From contig JALIZF010001939.1 in assembly GCA_029948255.1 (NCBI GenBank), forward strand, positions 2,709,001 through 2,773,000: a stretch of DNA of 64,000 nucleotides, read 5' to 3'. This DNA comes from Telmatactis stephensoni (taxonomy: Eukaryota > Cnidaria > Anthozoa > Actiniaria > Isophelliidae). A program made the position numbers and the translations under genes. Positions 11,746-20,775 of this stretch are shown here, piece after piece; position 1 is the stretch's first letter, and each line of letters starts with the position of its first letter. The notes under the pieces are model-generated. The model worked only from the letters and a program-made list of their open reading frames with translations, was not told the DNA's origin and searched no databases.

Positions 11746-14700
11746 TGAAAATGGTTCGACTTTCATGTGTTTTCGGATAGGGACGTTAGACCGTAGGCCC
11801 CGTCTCTCCACACTTCACGACTTGCATTGGAGGGATCCCACGCCACTATTCAGGGAGAGTAGGCCATGAAGTTGCCGGTCATGTGGTCTGTCCTACAACA
11901 CTACAGGGCCACAGTAATTGGTGAAAGCTGTTGTGGTATCCCTGCCTTCATTGGAAGGAAAAAGCTTATAAACCAGAAAACTTACCCGAACAAAAAGAGT
12001 GTAACTTTGTATTTTCTCTGCATCTATTGTTCCATTGACAGTAATGACTCCAGTATTTTGGTTGATTGCAAATGATCCCACATCATTTCCTATGAAGAAT
12101 TATAAAATAACCATCTTATAACGCGCGCTCTCATTGGCTGAAGGACCTGTATATTGTGAACTCTAAATAACGACGGTAGTTTACTATTAGCCTTTACGAA
12201 GAAATAGAAAACGCGCGCGCGACTGCGGTCGACTGTTTTCTATTTCTTCGTAAAGGCCAATTGTGAACTACCGTAGTTATTTGTGTCAGACAGGAGTAAT
12301 TCTAGGAAGCAAGCTAAAGCAGAAACCTCCCGAAAAGACCTTATATCTGATAAAACCTTGTTCCATTGGACCAAGTGACGTGTGCAAACAGATGACGTGT
12401 TTGCAATGATTATTTGTGATCTCATATTACTAAAAATGAAGTATTTTTGAACGTGGACTATTCCAGTATCAACTCAATTCCGAAGTATAGTTTTTACTTA
12501 TCAAAAGCGACCTCCTAAGAAGCCTACCAGAGTTGTCCTACCTTGATATATTTGGTACTGTATTGGGTTATTCACCCCTGTATCACCATCCCTTGCAACA
12601 ACTGTTAGCACTGATGATGTCTGATGGAACAGCATTGAAACATTTCACAAATGTGTTTGTGTACTGCTTAGGACTGGTTTTCACTACAACATCAGCACAT
12701 CACTACAACATCAGCACAAAATTAAGGATATCTTTTTTCTTCTGCTTGCGCTTGTGCTTGCGTCCATGTTATCTGAATGAAAACGAATCATTTTGCTGCT
12801 TGCGTCGCTAGTGAAAACCAGGCTTCATTGCTCAAATTAAACTCGTGCGAATGAACGAGCGTAAAAGCGTGCAAGCTAACAAGCAAACAAACAAACGTTA
12901 GCAAACCAAACAACAATCAAATACAAAAGCAGACAAAAAAAAAAACAAACAGTAACACTTTATACACGAGAGACTGTATTTACCAATGGAATATTTTCTT
13001 CGATCTCTGTAAAATAAATAGATCGTTCAAACTTGGGTGGCATATCGCTTATGTCTGTTATATCAATAACTACTGTAGTTTCACTCTTTTGTTTTGGACT
13101 TCCACTATCCTGTTGAAAGAAGAAAAACGTGTACAAAAACAAATTCACATACATGACTCTAGTATACAACTGAGCATGCGCATATGACATTCTCTTTTCT
13201 TTGTTGACTCTAGAATTAGCTCACAACAACCTTATCCAACTTGCCAGTTTAAAATGGCATAAGGCCTCCAATTTGAAATCGAGGAATGTAACTTACCTCT
13301 GCAAGAGCACTTAGAGCGTATCTCGACGTTTTCTCAAAGTCCAAAGACGACGTTAATTTAATTTCTCCATTTAAGTTACCAATGGAGAATTTATCAGTCT
13401 GTTGAAGTAAAAAATTAAGAAAGTTGGTAATTTGCACAAGTTTTAAACTGCTTGATAAAATTTGAATTTTCCCGATTCAATTTTTACAAACATTAACACT
13501 AAAAAAGGATTTTAAAGCGGTAAAATACCACATACAAATGGAACTGTTGCTAATAGTCCCCCAAAAACAACGTTGCTAGGGAAACACAAACTTTGTTGCT
13601 GATTGCTGACACTGTTGCAACAGACGCAACTTTCTTTTAAACATCGTTGTCAGGGAACAAACTAATTGCTTAGAAACGTGATAGATTCTCTTTAGGGTAT
13701 GCAACATAACCTTCGCTGTTTTGTATTTTCTGGCATCAAAAAGGCATCAAAAAGGCGATACAACGATACAACTTTTTCCACAGAGTTACACGTACGCTTG
13801 ACGACCACTGCACGGGGGATTGCAGGAGTTAAATTGATTCTGCAAAAGTTACGCGCAACAGGTGGACGACACACGCTACAATATTGCGCACAAAAGCAGC
13901 AGAATTGAGCTTTACTTTTGGAGCAACGTCGCGCAACTGTTTTGGAGGTGGACTCGCGGAGGATGAAAAACTTTGTTGCGTGTAATGTTGCAGAAAACGT
14001 TGCATTGTGTGGTCGGGAAGAACAAACTCAAGTACGAACATCAAACAGTGCAAAGTGTAAAGGTGCTAACCTGCCATAAGGTGATTAGTTTAATATCCTG
14101 TAGAGTGCAAACACAGTTAAACATTAATATCACTTATCTCAGTGGTGAGTTCTAAACTCGCCTTGTATATATTTTAAAATAAATTGCACTACGAATAGAA
14201 GAATGAATGACAGGATGGATGGATAGTTCAATACATGGGATGGATGGACCGATGAACAACCAATAGCCAACTCTCAACATTAAACGAGTGATAGCTAACA
14301 ATGTCGCGAGTCTCGGGGGCAATAAAATGCTAATTACGTTGTCTCCATTGTTAGACCGGAGCCTCATTTTGAAATGCTTGAATACTCAACCAAAATATCG
14401 AAAGTGGCCTAGAGGAATAGAACATTTTCTTTAGATGAACGAGAAATATCAATTCTGTGAAATTATAGTTGTACAACTTACCGAACTTGAATCATTACTA
14501 AAGCTGTACACAACCGCTCCATTGGCAGACGAATCTGCATCTGTTGCTTTGATAGTAATTAACACTGTATTCAGTGTGGCGTTCTGAAATGAACAAGAAA
14601 ATTATTATTTAGTAGGAAGACTGAAATATCTAAAGTCGATAGAAATGATATATTTCAGCTTTTTTGATAGATCAAACGTCACTCTTCAAGTAAAGATTTT

Positions 14701-17700
14701 GTAAATATCAAGTAGAAATCTTGAGCGTTGCTTCGGGATTCGAATCCCCGACCTCTCATGATCACCAAAAATATATACACCTATTTCAAAAAAGGTTGTC
14801 ACCGCTAAGAGCGATAGGCGATAGGTAATAGGTCATTCCAAGACTGCAAAGCACTATTGATTTTTACTTGATTTACATATGAATAGCCAAATATTTGAAG
14901 GAAGAGTGTAAAGAAAAATTTAGGATGGCTTAATTTATAATTTTTTTAAGAGGAGATTTTTTCTAATAACGAGTAATAATGGCTAAAAGTGGCAAAAACT
15001 AGCCCCTCGTGCAAGTTTCAATAGTGCTTTGCGGTCTTGGAATGACCTATTACCTATCGCCTATCGCTCTTAGCGGTGACAACCTTTTTTGAAATAGGTG
15101 TATATGCTATTCAACAGGCAAACAGCATAGATATTCTGATCAAGCGTAGACTACGAGGACGTCAGTTAAATGGCCTCTGCACCTTGAGGAATTAAACATC
15201 TTTGCAAAGTTAAGAGCTGGAATATAAGCCAGCCTCTGGAAAGAGCTGGAAAGGCTCTGAAAACGACTGGAATATAAAAGGCTCTGGAAAGAGCTGGAAT
15301 ATAAACATAAAGGGCTGCTGTCGATAGCAGTCACTGTGACTGATAGGGTCACCCTGTACAAATAAAGGTTTCATTCATTCATTCATTCAAAGCTATATAT
15401 ATTTTCAGACGTCTCACCTCTGGTACTGTTGTTCTGTAAGGCTGTTCAGTGAACACTGGTGCGTTATCGTTGACATCAGTGACTGTCAGGTAGAACGTTT
15501 TTCTTGACTGAAACAATTTTTAATCGAATTAGTCAACACGGTTGATAGGAAGTTTAGAATCATGTCATCGTAATCAAAAATAATTTGATCAAAAGTTATT
15601 CCATATGGGGGCGTGTCAACACATGCTTCACATAGGGGGTCAAATATGAACACTGTGCTTCAGTGACTGTCAGGTAGAACGTTTTACTTGTCTGAAACAA
15701 CTTTTAATCGAATTAGTCAATACCGTTGGTAGGACAAATTAATGTCACAAATGTCCCTACAACCATACATTTCTTTGTAAATTCTAGAATTTTTGCACGG
15801 CTGTTAGTCATTCAATATTAAACCGATTAACACCAAACTTCGGGATATTATACAGCTTGATGTGCTCTTTCTGACTATATGAGTTTTGCGTTACCATCGT
15901 CAAAATTTGAGGGACTCGTACCCAGTCTTCACGGTATGAAAGTGCGGCTAATGGCTATGTATTCCAAAAAGGGGCGTGAACACTGTACTTCTCCTTTCAG
16001 ACCAACCATTACTGAGCAAAAGAGGGTCTATAGGCTTGCGCGTTTTTTACAAAAATTGATAATACAGTTTGACACCTTACCAGTCTAGATGAGTCACTAG
16101 GGTCGTCTGTAATTGTGACTTGAAATTCGTATGATGCTGTTAACTAAGAACACACACACTCTTGACTTGAAGAACACTTTTAAATTAAGAACGTGAGCTT
16201 TATACTTTTACTCTTTACAATTGTCTAAGATACACTGGGGTCGCTGTGGAGTAACAATGTATTACCTCTCTATTGGGGTCCCTGTGGAGTAACAATTTAT
16301 TACCTCTCTATTGGGGTCCCTGTGGAATAACAATTCATTACTTCTATTGGGGTTCCTGTGGAGTAACAATTCATTACCTCTATTGGGGTCCCTGTGGAAT
16401 AACAATTCATTACTTCTATTGGGGTTCCTGTGGAATAACAATGTATTACCTCTCTATTGGGGTCCCTGCGGAGTAACAATTTATTACCTCTCTATTGGGG
16501 TCCCTGTGGAGTAACAATTTATTACCTCTCTATTGGGGTCCCTGTGGAGTAACAATTCATTACCTCTATTGGGGTCCCTGTAGAATAACAATGTATTACC
16601 TCTCTATTGGGGTCCCTGTGGAGTAACAATTTATTACCTCTCTATTGGGGTCCCTGTGGAGTAACAATTCATTACCTCTCTATTGGGGTCCCTGTGGAGT
16701 AACAATTTATTACCTCTCTATTGGGGTCCCTGTGGAGTAACAATTCATTACCTCTCTATTGGGGTCCCTGTGGAGTAACAATTTATTACCTTTATTGGGG
16801 TCCCTGTGGAGTAACAATTCATTACTTCTATTGGGGTTCCTGTGGAATAACAATGTATTACCTCTCTATTGGGGTCCCTGCGGAGTAACAATTAATTCTT
16901 CCCTATTGGGGTCCCTGTGGAGCAACAATTCATTACCTCTCTATTGAGCTTGGCTTTCAGTTTCAGTCTTGCTGTATCAGAGCCAACTGTTTCGAGGGTA
17001 AACAGTTCATTTCCTGTATTGTCTAATGCAAATGTTATTGGGTCGCCTTCGTTGTCCTTTGCATTTATTGTAGTCACAACGGTTCCTGGAAAAAGAATAT
17101 CCTAAATAAGTATTTTGCGCCTTTTAAGTGCTAGGTCTCTTTCTTATGTAATAGAAAAAAGTCACCGATTCCCTTACCACAGAAAAGAAGGGTTGCTCAA
17201 CCACTTTTTGATTATTGTTAATTCTTGGTACGCAATAGAATTTCATGCTCAGTAATTGTACGTGTATAAAACTTATGCCACACCGACTAAAGGGAAGTAT
17301 TTCTGATTGGCCTGGCTCTACCTCAGCTTGCAATACGAACTCTCGGCTGGCTTGTAATTAGCTAATGTACAAAGTGTAGTAAACCAGTTGGCAGAGCAGC
17401 ACAATTCGTTGTGACCGAAGATCTAAATTGAACTCTAAAGTTGAATAAAAATCACGAAATTTAACATATCATCACGTGTCGGATAAACTGGAGTACGAAC
17501 CTGTAGCAGCGTCTTCAGGTACTTGTAAGACAACATTAAGTCCGGCTACAAAGTAGGGCTTGAAACCTGTACCAGCTGATAAAACAAACAAAAATAGATT
17601 AGTTCATGTAACTACTGTATTCACGGCAGGAGCCCCTGATTCACGGTCAGTGGTATTGAGGAATTTGTCAGAATCAAAAAGGTCAGCTATAAAATAAATA

Positions 17701-18504
17701 AAATGAATATCGATTTTACAAACACTGGCTATTCGTATTCCTATACTTCCTGTCCCTATATTACATTTTCTGCTTTTGCGACGAATGGGAAATATGAAAG
17801 ATTTGCTACTCAATGTTTTATCTACCATTTATGGAATTGTATTTCAAGCAAAGGTAAGTCGTCTATCGCATTCAGGTTTCTATGGTAACTACAAGACGTA
17901 CGAGACTATAAGACCGTGGGAAAAACAGCCCTAACCAAGTCTGACTTCAATGTTTGAATCGTTATACTTTCAATCTGCATTAGAGTCTGATACTTGACTT
18001 TCACCTCCTCGCTACAAATACTATGACACCGAGACCTGGATTATTTCCCGGGAATGAGCTTTTATCATGTAATTCCAAAAGTCACTGTACAGAAATATAA
18101 TTACTATAGCTGGAAAGAGCACGTCAAAATTAGTAAAACTGTGAAGTTTGAATGATCTAACTTTGGCCACTGGCGACAATCATCATTTTGTCTACTCAAA
18201 AAAACAGTCTTTAGGTAGAAATAAGTATAAAAGTTGATAATCAGCTAGTGATCAAACTTTCTAAGTTAAAAACAAAAAATCCACATGCAAGTCGCTCAGC
18301 TCCTTCTCAATGAAAGGAAAAATCTAAATGAGTGATAAAGTGAGAGTTGTAACTGATTTCTGGAGCGAGCTTGATGAGGAATTAAACTGTTTGGTTCTTC
18401 TTCTTTCATGAACGTAAAATGGTCCACTTACCAGTGTCTACCCAACAAGGAACCAGAATTGTAAAACACAGCCACAGAACAACTAATTTCCTTCTAAGCT
18501 TCAT
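1763..18504 (-). CDS. Cadherin-like adhesion protein gene, 5' part, 18 supported exons
   Basis: Multi-exon cadherin gene read right to left and continuing past the left edge. The first coding exon encodes a signal peptide, so the product should enter the secretory pathway and act extracellularly in calcium-dependent adhesion. Later exons carry the repeated cadherin signatures: DxNDNxPxF calcium linkers (DVNDNAPVF, DKNDNPPVL, NTNDNTPKF, DINDNNPIF), ATDADxGxxG strands, and LDYE or LDFE. Exons in order (high to low coordinate): 18504-18432, 17575-17501, 17085-16937, 16143-16081, 15507-15418, 14583-14482, 13398-13297, 13109-12984, 12620-12542, 12089-11986, 11315-11133, 10600-10469, 9929-9765, 9258-9191, 4675-4396, 3345-3244, 2445-2320, 1841-1763. 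All junctions are GT/AG and phases match except a possible missing piece between 4396 and 3345. No transmembrane segment is inside the window, so the subfamily (protocadherin, FAT-like, other) is not assignable. Confidence 0.9.
2320..2445 (-). CDS. Cadherin exon, downstream copy of duplicated cassette (2 of 3)
   Basis: 126 nt, DSGIPKQKSETTVVIDVTDI then SDMPPKFEQSIYITEIDENIPL. The donor is TTG|GTAATA. It is the paralogue of 12984-13109. Confidence 0.88.
2450..2700. repeat. (GAA)n tract followed by a G-rich/C-rich mirror block
   Basis: (GAA)n at 2452-2520 starts just outside the acceptor of the exon at 2320-2445, so on the transcript strand it is a TTC-rich polypyrimidine run. At 2565-2670 a G-run-rich segment is followed by a C-run-rich one. 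It could form a hairpin or quadruplex. The 106-aa ORF over it is spurious. Confidence 0.6.
2752..3171. mobile_element. 420-bp fold-back MITE with TA target duplication
   Basis: The ends GGCCATATGCACTAA and its complement (TTAGTGCATATGGCC) are flanked by TA. Arms of about 200 bp pair imperfectly with a centre near 2955. The equivalent intron of the duplicated cassette (about 13205-13225) lacks it, giving an empty site. This fits a Tc1/mariner-type non-autonomous element. Confidence 0.75.
3244..3345 (-). CDS. Cadherin exon, downstream copy of duplicated cassette (1 of 3)
   Basis: 102 nt, TDKFSIGNLNGEIKLTSSLD then FEKTSRYVLSVIAE, with acceptor AACAG and donor GAG|GTAAGT. It is the paralogue of 13297-13398 with very few differences. 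Confidence 0.88.
3505..3692. repeat. (TTTA)n microsatellite
   Basis: Long uninterrupted TTTA repeats preceded by ATTC repeats. The Leu/Ile/Phe-rich ORF across it is a repeat artefact. Confidence 0.9.
4105..4383. repeat. Cluster of CCAAATATGG (CArG-box-like) motifs
   Basis: CCAAATATGG occurs at 4105-4114, 4125-4134, 4183-4192 and 4374-4383. CCATATAAGG lies at 4354-4363, and there are several one-mismatch forms (CCAAACATGG). All sit in the intron immediately after exon 15. They match CC(A/T)6GG, the SRF/MADS consensus, but the arrangement looks like a degenerate tandem repeat. Confidence 0.55.
4396..4675 (-). CDS. Cadherin exon 15 (DINDNNPIF linker)
   Basis: 280 nt, the longest exon seen. It runs from FQVGVNTGNITTAKTLDYET through VQLRDINDNNPIFSALSYSK to ATDKDSGDNGR. 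The acceptor (TTTTCCTAG) lies right beside the palindrome insertion, whose flanking direct repeat contains the acceptor's polypyrimidine tract. The donor is AGA|GTTAGT. The strand normally following DNG (VxYxI...) is not encoded here or at the start of the next exon. Confidence 0.9.
5709..5782 (-). tRNA. tRNA-Tyr (GTA), intronless, left-arm copy
   Basis: 74 nt with a full cloverleaf. The acceptor is CTCTTCA/TGGAGAG (one G-U), with A discriminator and C1-G72 as expected for eukaryotic tyrosyl-tRNA. D-stem GCTC/GAGC; anticodon loop CTGTAGT on CGGGA/TCCTG; T-stem GTCGG/CCGGC with loop TTCGAAT. The A-box (TAGCTCAGTTGG) and B-box (GGTTCGAATCC) are intact. Metazoan tRNA-Tyr genes usually carry an intron after position 37; none is present. 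Confidence 0.85.
6133..6283. mobile_element. 151-bp MITE inserted in the left palindrome arm
   Basis: Terminal inverted repeats GAGTGATTTTCACCGGACTG...TGAA with one mismatch, flanked by TA (6131-6132 and 6284-6285). The right arm has the intact empty site with a single TA at 7063-7064. Confidence 0.85.
6530..6778. mobile_element. MITE at the palindrome centre (one complete, one mirrored partial copy)
   Basis: A complete 141-bp element at 6638-6778 has TIR GAGTGATGGCACTTAATCCG...TGAA and TA flanks. A mirrored partial copy runs from 6530 to about 6621. The two halves define the palindrome axis near 6650. Confidence 0.75.
7430..7503 (+). tRNA. tRNA-Tyr (GTA), intronless, right-arm copy
   Basis: Identical in sequence to the copy at 5709-5782 but inverted. 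It is followed at 7509-7513 by TTTTT, a pol III terminator, so it could be transcribed. It is embedded in the palindromic element, so it may be a mobile or amplified tRNA gene rather than a regular member of the host set. Confidence 0.85.
8404..9190. other. Cadherin intron, no gene recognised
   Basis: AT-rich intron between exons 14 and 15 outside the palindrome. No exon, RNA gene or clear element is seen. Confidence 0.4.
9191..9258 (-). CDS. Cadherin exon 14
   Basis: 68 nt, phase 0 to 2, ATDADLGTFGKVTYELKGDD then AA plus two bases completed by the T opening exon 15. The donor is GTACGT. The following intron contains the 3.7 kb palindrome. Confidence 0.87.
9765..9929 (-). CDS. Cadherin exon 13 (NTNDNTPKF linker)
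   Basis: 165 nt, phase 0-0. It starts IVVTETGTAEKYSDNATVYV and includes INTNDNTPKFLQSTYNYTFN up to GNSIAVIT. Consensus acceptor and donor. Confidence 0.92.
10469..10600 (-). CDS. Cadherin exon 12
   Basis: 132 nt, phase 0-0, PDYRRHTFHLTGRDSSKFSI, NAESGLLTINSTLDYENQIN, YTFV. It contains FSIN.ESG and LDYE. Donor TTGTG|GTAAAC. Confidence 0.9.
10640..10875. mobile_element. Possible MITE rich in TTGCAACG/CGTTGC motifs
   Basis: Repeated GCAATG, TTGCGAGAAAA and CAACGTTTTGCG motifs on both strands, resembling a second stretch at about 13560-14020. Boundaries are not clear. Confidence 0.35.
11035..11106. repeat. (AAC)n / (CAACAACAG)n microsatellite
   Basis: Tandem AAC/CAG triplets in the intron just downstream of cadherin exon 11. 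The poly-Leu ORF over it is an artefact. Confidence 0.9.
11133..11315 (-). CDS. Cadherin exon 11 (DKNDNPPVL linker)
   Basis: 183 nt, phase 0-0. It runs from ASEVPDPSSNTTVKVLITVI through DKNDNPPVLSKDSYSFEVRE to VVTDADKN, spanning a linker and the next repeat's first strands. An (AAC)n tract follows the donor in the intron. Confidence 0.92.
11640..11895 (+). mobile_element. tRNA-derived SINE
   Basis: The head GGTTGGCTCAGTTGGATGAG (A-box) is followed closely by GGTTCGATTG (B-box), then an unrelated body of about 200 bp. The anticodon arm is missing between the boxes. It lies in a cadherin intron. Confidence 0.6.
11986..12089 (-). CDS. Cadherin exon 10
   Basis: 104 nt, phase 1 to 0, GNDVGSFAINQNTGVITVNG then TIDAEKIQSYTLFVR, the FAIN.NTG.I.V.G strand pair. 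Donor TCGG|GTAAGT. Confidence 0.9.
12160..12290. mobile_element. Hairpin element, arms about 50 bp
   Basis: GCCTTTACGAAGAAATAGAA at about 12190 is mirrored by TTCTATTTCTTCGTAAAGGC at about 12238, extending outward to AACTACCGTAGTTATTTG-like ends. Its right arm is shared with the duplicated cassette near 1440. Confidence 0.6.
12542..12620 (-). CDS. Cadherin exon 9, upstream copy of the duplicated cassette
   Basis: 79 nt, phase 0 to 1, TSSVLTVVARDGDTGVNNPI plus QYQIYQ. This is the ARDGDTGVNN calcium-binding strand. Acceptor TTCCATCAG, donor CAAG|GTAGGA. Confidence 0.9.
12984..13109 (-). CDS. Cadherin exon 8, upstream copy of the duplicated cassette
   Basis: 126 nt, phase 0-0, DSGSPKQKSETTVVIDITDI then SDMPPKFERSIYFTEIEENIPL. 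It carries the linker (DITDISDMPPKF) and the start of the next repeat. Near-identical to 2320-2445. Confidence 0.92.
13297..13398 (-). CDS. Cadherin exon 7, upstream copy of the duplicated cassette
   Basis: 102 nt, phase 0-0, TDKFSIGNLNGEIKLTSSLD then FEKTSRYALSALAE. It differs by only a few residues from the exon at 3244-3345. Confidence 0.92.
13500..14480. other. Cadherin intron between exons 6 and 7
   Basis: Contains TTGCTG/CAACG-rich decayed repeats at about 13560-14020 and otherwise unremarkable AT-rich DNA. No exon is seen. Confidence 0.4.
14482..14583 (-). CDS. Cadherin exon 6 (ATDADSSANG strand)
   Basis: 102 nt, phase 0-0, encoding NATLNTVLITIKATDADSSA then NGAVVYSFSNDSSS. The donor is TTCG|GTAAGT. 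Confidence 0.9.
14773..15105. mobile_element. 333-bp MITE with about 80-bp terminal inverted repeats
   Basis: ATATACACCTATTTCAAAAA and its continuation through GTTGTCACCGCTAAGAGCGA are mirrored almost perfectly at 15024-15105. The interior has no ORF. Confidence 0.85.
15180..15390 (+). mobile_element. LINE 3'-tail relic with (ATTC)n
   Basis: TAGGGTCACCCTGTACAAAT followed by AAAGGTTTCATTCATTCATTC, the form of a CR1/L2-type 3' end with a short tandem tail. Upstream are short GAGCTGGAATATAA repeats. Confidence 0.5.
15418..15507 (-). CDS. Cadherin exon 5 (DVNDNAPVF linker)
   Basis: 90 nt, phase 0-0, encoding SRKTFYLTVTDVNDNAPVFT and EQPYRTTVPE, an unmistakable inter-repeat calcium-binding linker. 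Its acceptor end is partly duplicated at 15655-15725. Confidence 0.92.
15655..15725 (-). pseudogene. Partial duplicate of the cadherin exon 5 acceptor region
   Basis: Reads TGTTTCAGACAAGTAAAACG then TTCTACCTGACAGTCACTGA on the minus strand. This duplicates the 3' intron end and first about 30 nt of exon 5 (15507-15418), then diverges before the DVNDN motif, so it is a pseudo-exon fragment. Confidence 0.65.
16081..16143 (-). CDS. Cadherin exon 4
   Basis: 63 nt, phase 0-0, encoding LTASYEFQVTITDDPSDSSR and L (the Y.F.V.ITD strand). It completes the repeat begun in exon 3. Confidence 0.85.
16233..16945. repeat. 36-38-bp minisatellite derived from the exon 3 splice donor, about 19 units
   Basis: The unit on the plus strand begins TATTGGGGTCCCTGTGGAGT and ends ACAATTCATTACCTCTC. 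Read on the transcript strand, most units contain AGAG|GTAATG (donor) and TTACTCCACAG|G (acceptor-like). These enclose 16 nt in 38-bp units and 14 nt in 36-bp units. The outermost unit overlaps the true exon 3 donor at 16937. Confidence 0.9.
16937..17085 (-). CDS. Cadherin exon 3
   Basis: 149 nt encoding TVVTTINAKDNEGDPITFAL and then NTGNELFTLE...LKLKAKLNRE, the end of strand A to the LxRE position of a repeat. The donor AGAGAG|GTAATG is the parent sequence of the 38-bp minisatellite that follows immediately in the intron (16233-16945). Confidence 0.88.
17501..17575 (-). CDS. Cadherin exon 2 (N-terminal repeat start)
   Basis: 75 nt encoding AGTGFKPYFVAGLNVVLQVP then EDAATG. It has the first-strand pattern of a cadherin repeat (F...V.E.A..GT). 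Acceptor TTATCAG|CT, donor CTACAG|GTTCGT, phase 1 at both ends. Confidence 0.8.
17616..17686 (-). other. Candidate extra exon of the cadherin gene (would shift frame)
   Basis: A 71-nt open segment (ADLFDSDKFLNTTDRESG...) lies between a good acceptor (TTTTATAG|CT) and a weak donor (ACA|GTAGTT). It joins exon 1 in frame but ends in phase 0, while the next exon needs phase 1. Inclusion would put a stop codon near the end of the next exon. It could be a poison exon, a decayed exon or chance. Confidence 0.3.
18432..18504 (-). CDS. Cadherin exon 1: start codon and signal peptide
   Basis: ATG at 18504-18502 on the minus strand opens MKLRRKLVVLWLCFTILVPC followed by WVDT. This is a basic n-region, a hydrophobic core and a small-residue end, a typical signal peptide. 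It ends in phase 1 at a consensus donor (ACTG|GTAAGT). The next phase-1 exon is 17575-17501. Confidence 0.75.
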
Positions 18505-20775
18505 GGTGTTTATCTTACTTTGGATAAGTATCAGTACTGTTCATGCATCATTGGTCTACCCCCAAGCGCTGGTTAAACAACCGATGAAAGGATTGGAATC
18601 TCATTTTCTGCCTCAAATGACCACCAAGTGATCTCAACCAGAGAATATTCTATTGAAAATTTGTCATTCAGCTGATGAAAATTCAAACAAGACTTAGACC
18701 GACGTCGTATGAAAGCCAGCAATAGGGAAGTCCCTCAGCTATTATGTGGTTGACGGTGCGTCATGGACAATTTCAGGTTTCAGTTTCAGTTTCAGTTTCA
18801 GTCTATTTAGTGCTGATATACCATGACTAATCCAAGCACTGTCGGTCAAGTGGTATAATACAAAATGATAATCAATTTACAAGCGGAATATTGACAATTA
18901 TGATAATAATAATAATATATAATACATAGTTATTACACTAATAATTATATGACTTTATGATAAACTGCACACTATCATAGCGTGCTTTCACTTTCGAGAC
19001 TGATGGGGTGTGCTCACAACACAGGCTGGTAATTGGTTCCATACTGGTATAGTTCTAATAAATAACGAGTTTTTATACGTCTATTCTAGGAGTCACTTGA
19101 TGATATTTCAATTGGTGATGAAGAAGTTCTGATCTGTAAGTAATGTTTAAAAAACTCATTAATAATTCATAAGGCAAACACAATGAAAATCGCCACCGTG
19201 ACGAGTGTCTTTATATCTGATAAAGATTCGGCCTAATTTGCATCAACTTTAACCTCGATTTTCTCCAAGATAAATGAAGATATTTTTGATTTTCTTTTAG
19301 AGAATAACTCTAATATGTGTTGGAGTTTTTTAAGCCGTATAAAGAACTCGAGATCGTGTTTTATCGGTATAAAGATCCGAGCCGTACTCGGATCTTTATA
19401 TCCGATAAAACACTCTCTCTCGTTCTTTATACTATACATAAAGGCGGTATAAAGGTATGAAGGTTACTAAAACCGCGAGGTTTGGAAGTAATTTTACTGT
19501 AAATTCAATTTGTACATTATTTCTTATCTTGTAAATCCATTGTATTTCTAGTCAAGAATGAATCATTATAAAGCTTATTATACAGTCATTCTCAAAAAGG
19601 TTGTCCAGACGAAAAGCCGTTTAGTCGTTAATAAACTCATTTGCATATATCACATTTTCAATTTTCTGGCAAGAATCTTAACCGCACACGTTGAGAAACT
19701 GCGTGAGGAACGTACCTGCTACTCGAGATACTTACATGTACTTAGGTCAGACAATTTCTCGCCGCAGACGTTGCATCTTTGGCTACGCGAGGCCAAAAAC
19801 TCAAACAAAACAGTATCGCCTCGCGAGGCAGGTAAAAGAGCACACGGTCGGTGAGAAAAGTGCTTCGCGTGGCAGTTTGCTAACACAGTTTCTCGACGTG
19901 TGCGACGGGCTTTAGTATTTATACCCTGTCGATAATAAATTCATTGGAAATGAGACCTAATGACTAGAATCAATTTTAGTACTTTATTTCTACAGGCTTG
20001 TGTTTTCTTCTGCAGCATTGATCAGTTAAGATATTAATTATTCTATATAAGTACTGGAAATAATGATAAACAATTGAAGTAAAAATCCATCCATCTCATC
20101 CACCCGTCCCTCCCTCCCTCCCTCGGTCCGTCCGTCCGTCCGTCCGCCCACCCGCCCAATTGTTTGACTTCGGTCAACATGTTATTAAGATCTAGTAAAC
20201 GGGGCTTAAGCTAACCTGAGATCTGATAGTTGAGCTAAATATAAGCACAAAATTGCACTAAAGCAAGAGACCGTAATACTAAGAGAGCGAAACTCATTAA
20301 TTATTGATGTCAATGCAATGTTCGTGGGACTAAAAACTATTACTGCTATTACAATACAATACATGTATACCAATGAGGCGCGCAAGGCACGTAGGTTAAA
20401 ATTTGAGGAATAGCATGATGGTTAAAAATTCGTGGTGCATCATAGGAAGAAATCGAGAATTTTAGTCCCTGTACGGATTAGATCGCTGCCTTGCTCGCTC
20501 GCTTCAGGCTCGCTCGCTGCGGCAGCAATAACCTCTATTTACTGTGGTCAATGTACTTAACTATACAGCTACTTTGCAGACATGCCACAAAATAATTAAA
20601 ATAAATAAATAATATATAAATGTTTACTAATATTCTTCATATTAGTAACTTCGCCATCGCGCTCAAAGCTCTTAAACAATATAAATCAAATGCCAAAAGC
20701 AAACGATCCCGTCCGCGCGCACTTCAAATTCTACTGTTCGCGATTCTGTTCGAGAGCCTTGCTTGCGCGCGATGG
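18505..20775. other. Upstream flank of the cadherin gene; no gene recognised
   Basis: Contains (TTTCAG)n at about 18777-18803, AAT-rich DNA, a hairpin element at 19333-19433, and a MITE at about 19683-19903 with ends GCACACGTTGAGAAACTG and CAGTTTCTCGACGTGTGC. There are CCCT/CCGT short repeats at 20104-20160. The cadherin promoter is presumably here but no motif is convincing. Confidence 0.5.

Noticed and set aside
16273..16947. Plus-strand ORFs rich in SLWSNN / GVPVE
   Set aside because: Readings of the 36-38-bp minisatellite beside cadherin exon 3.
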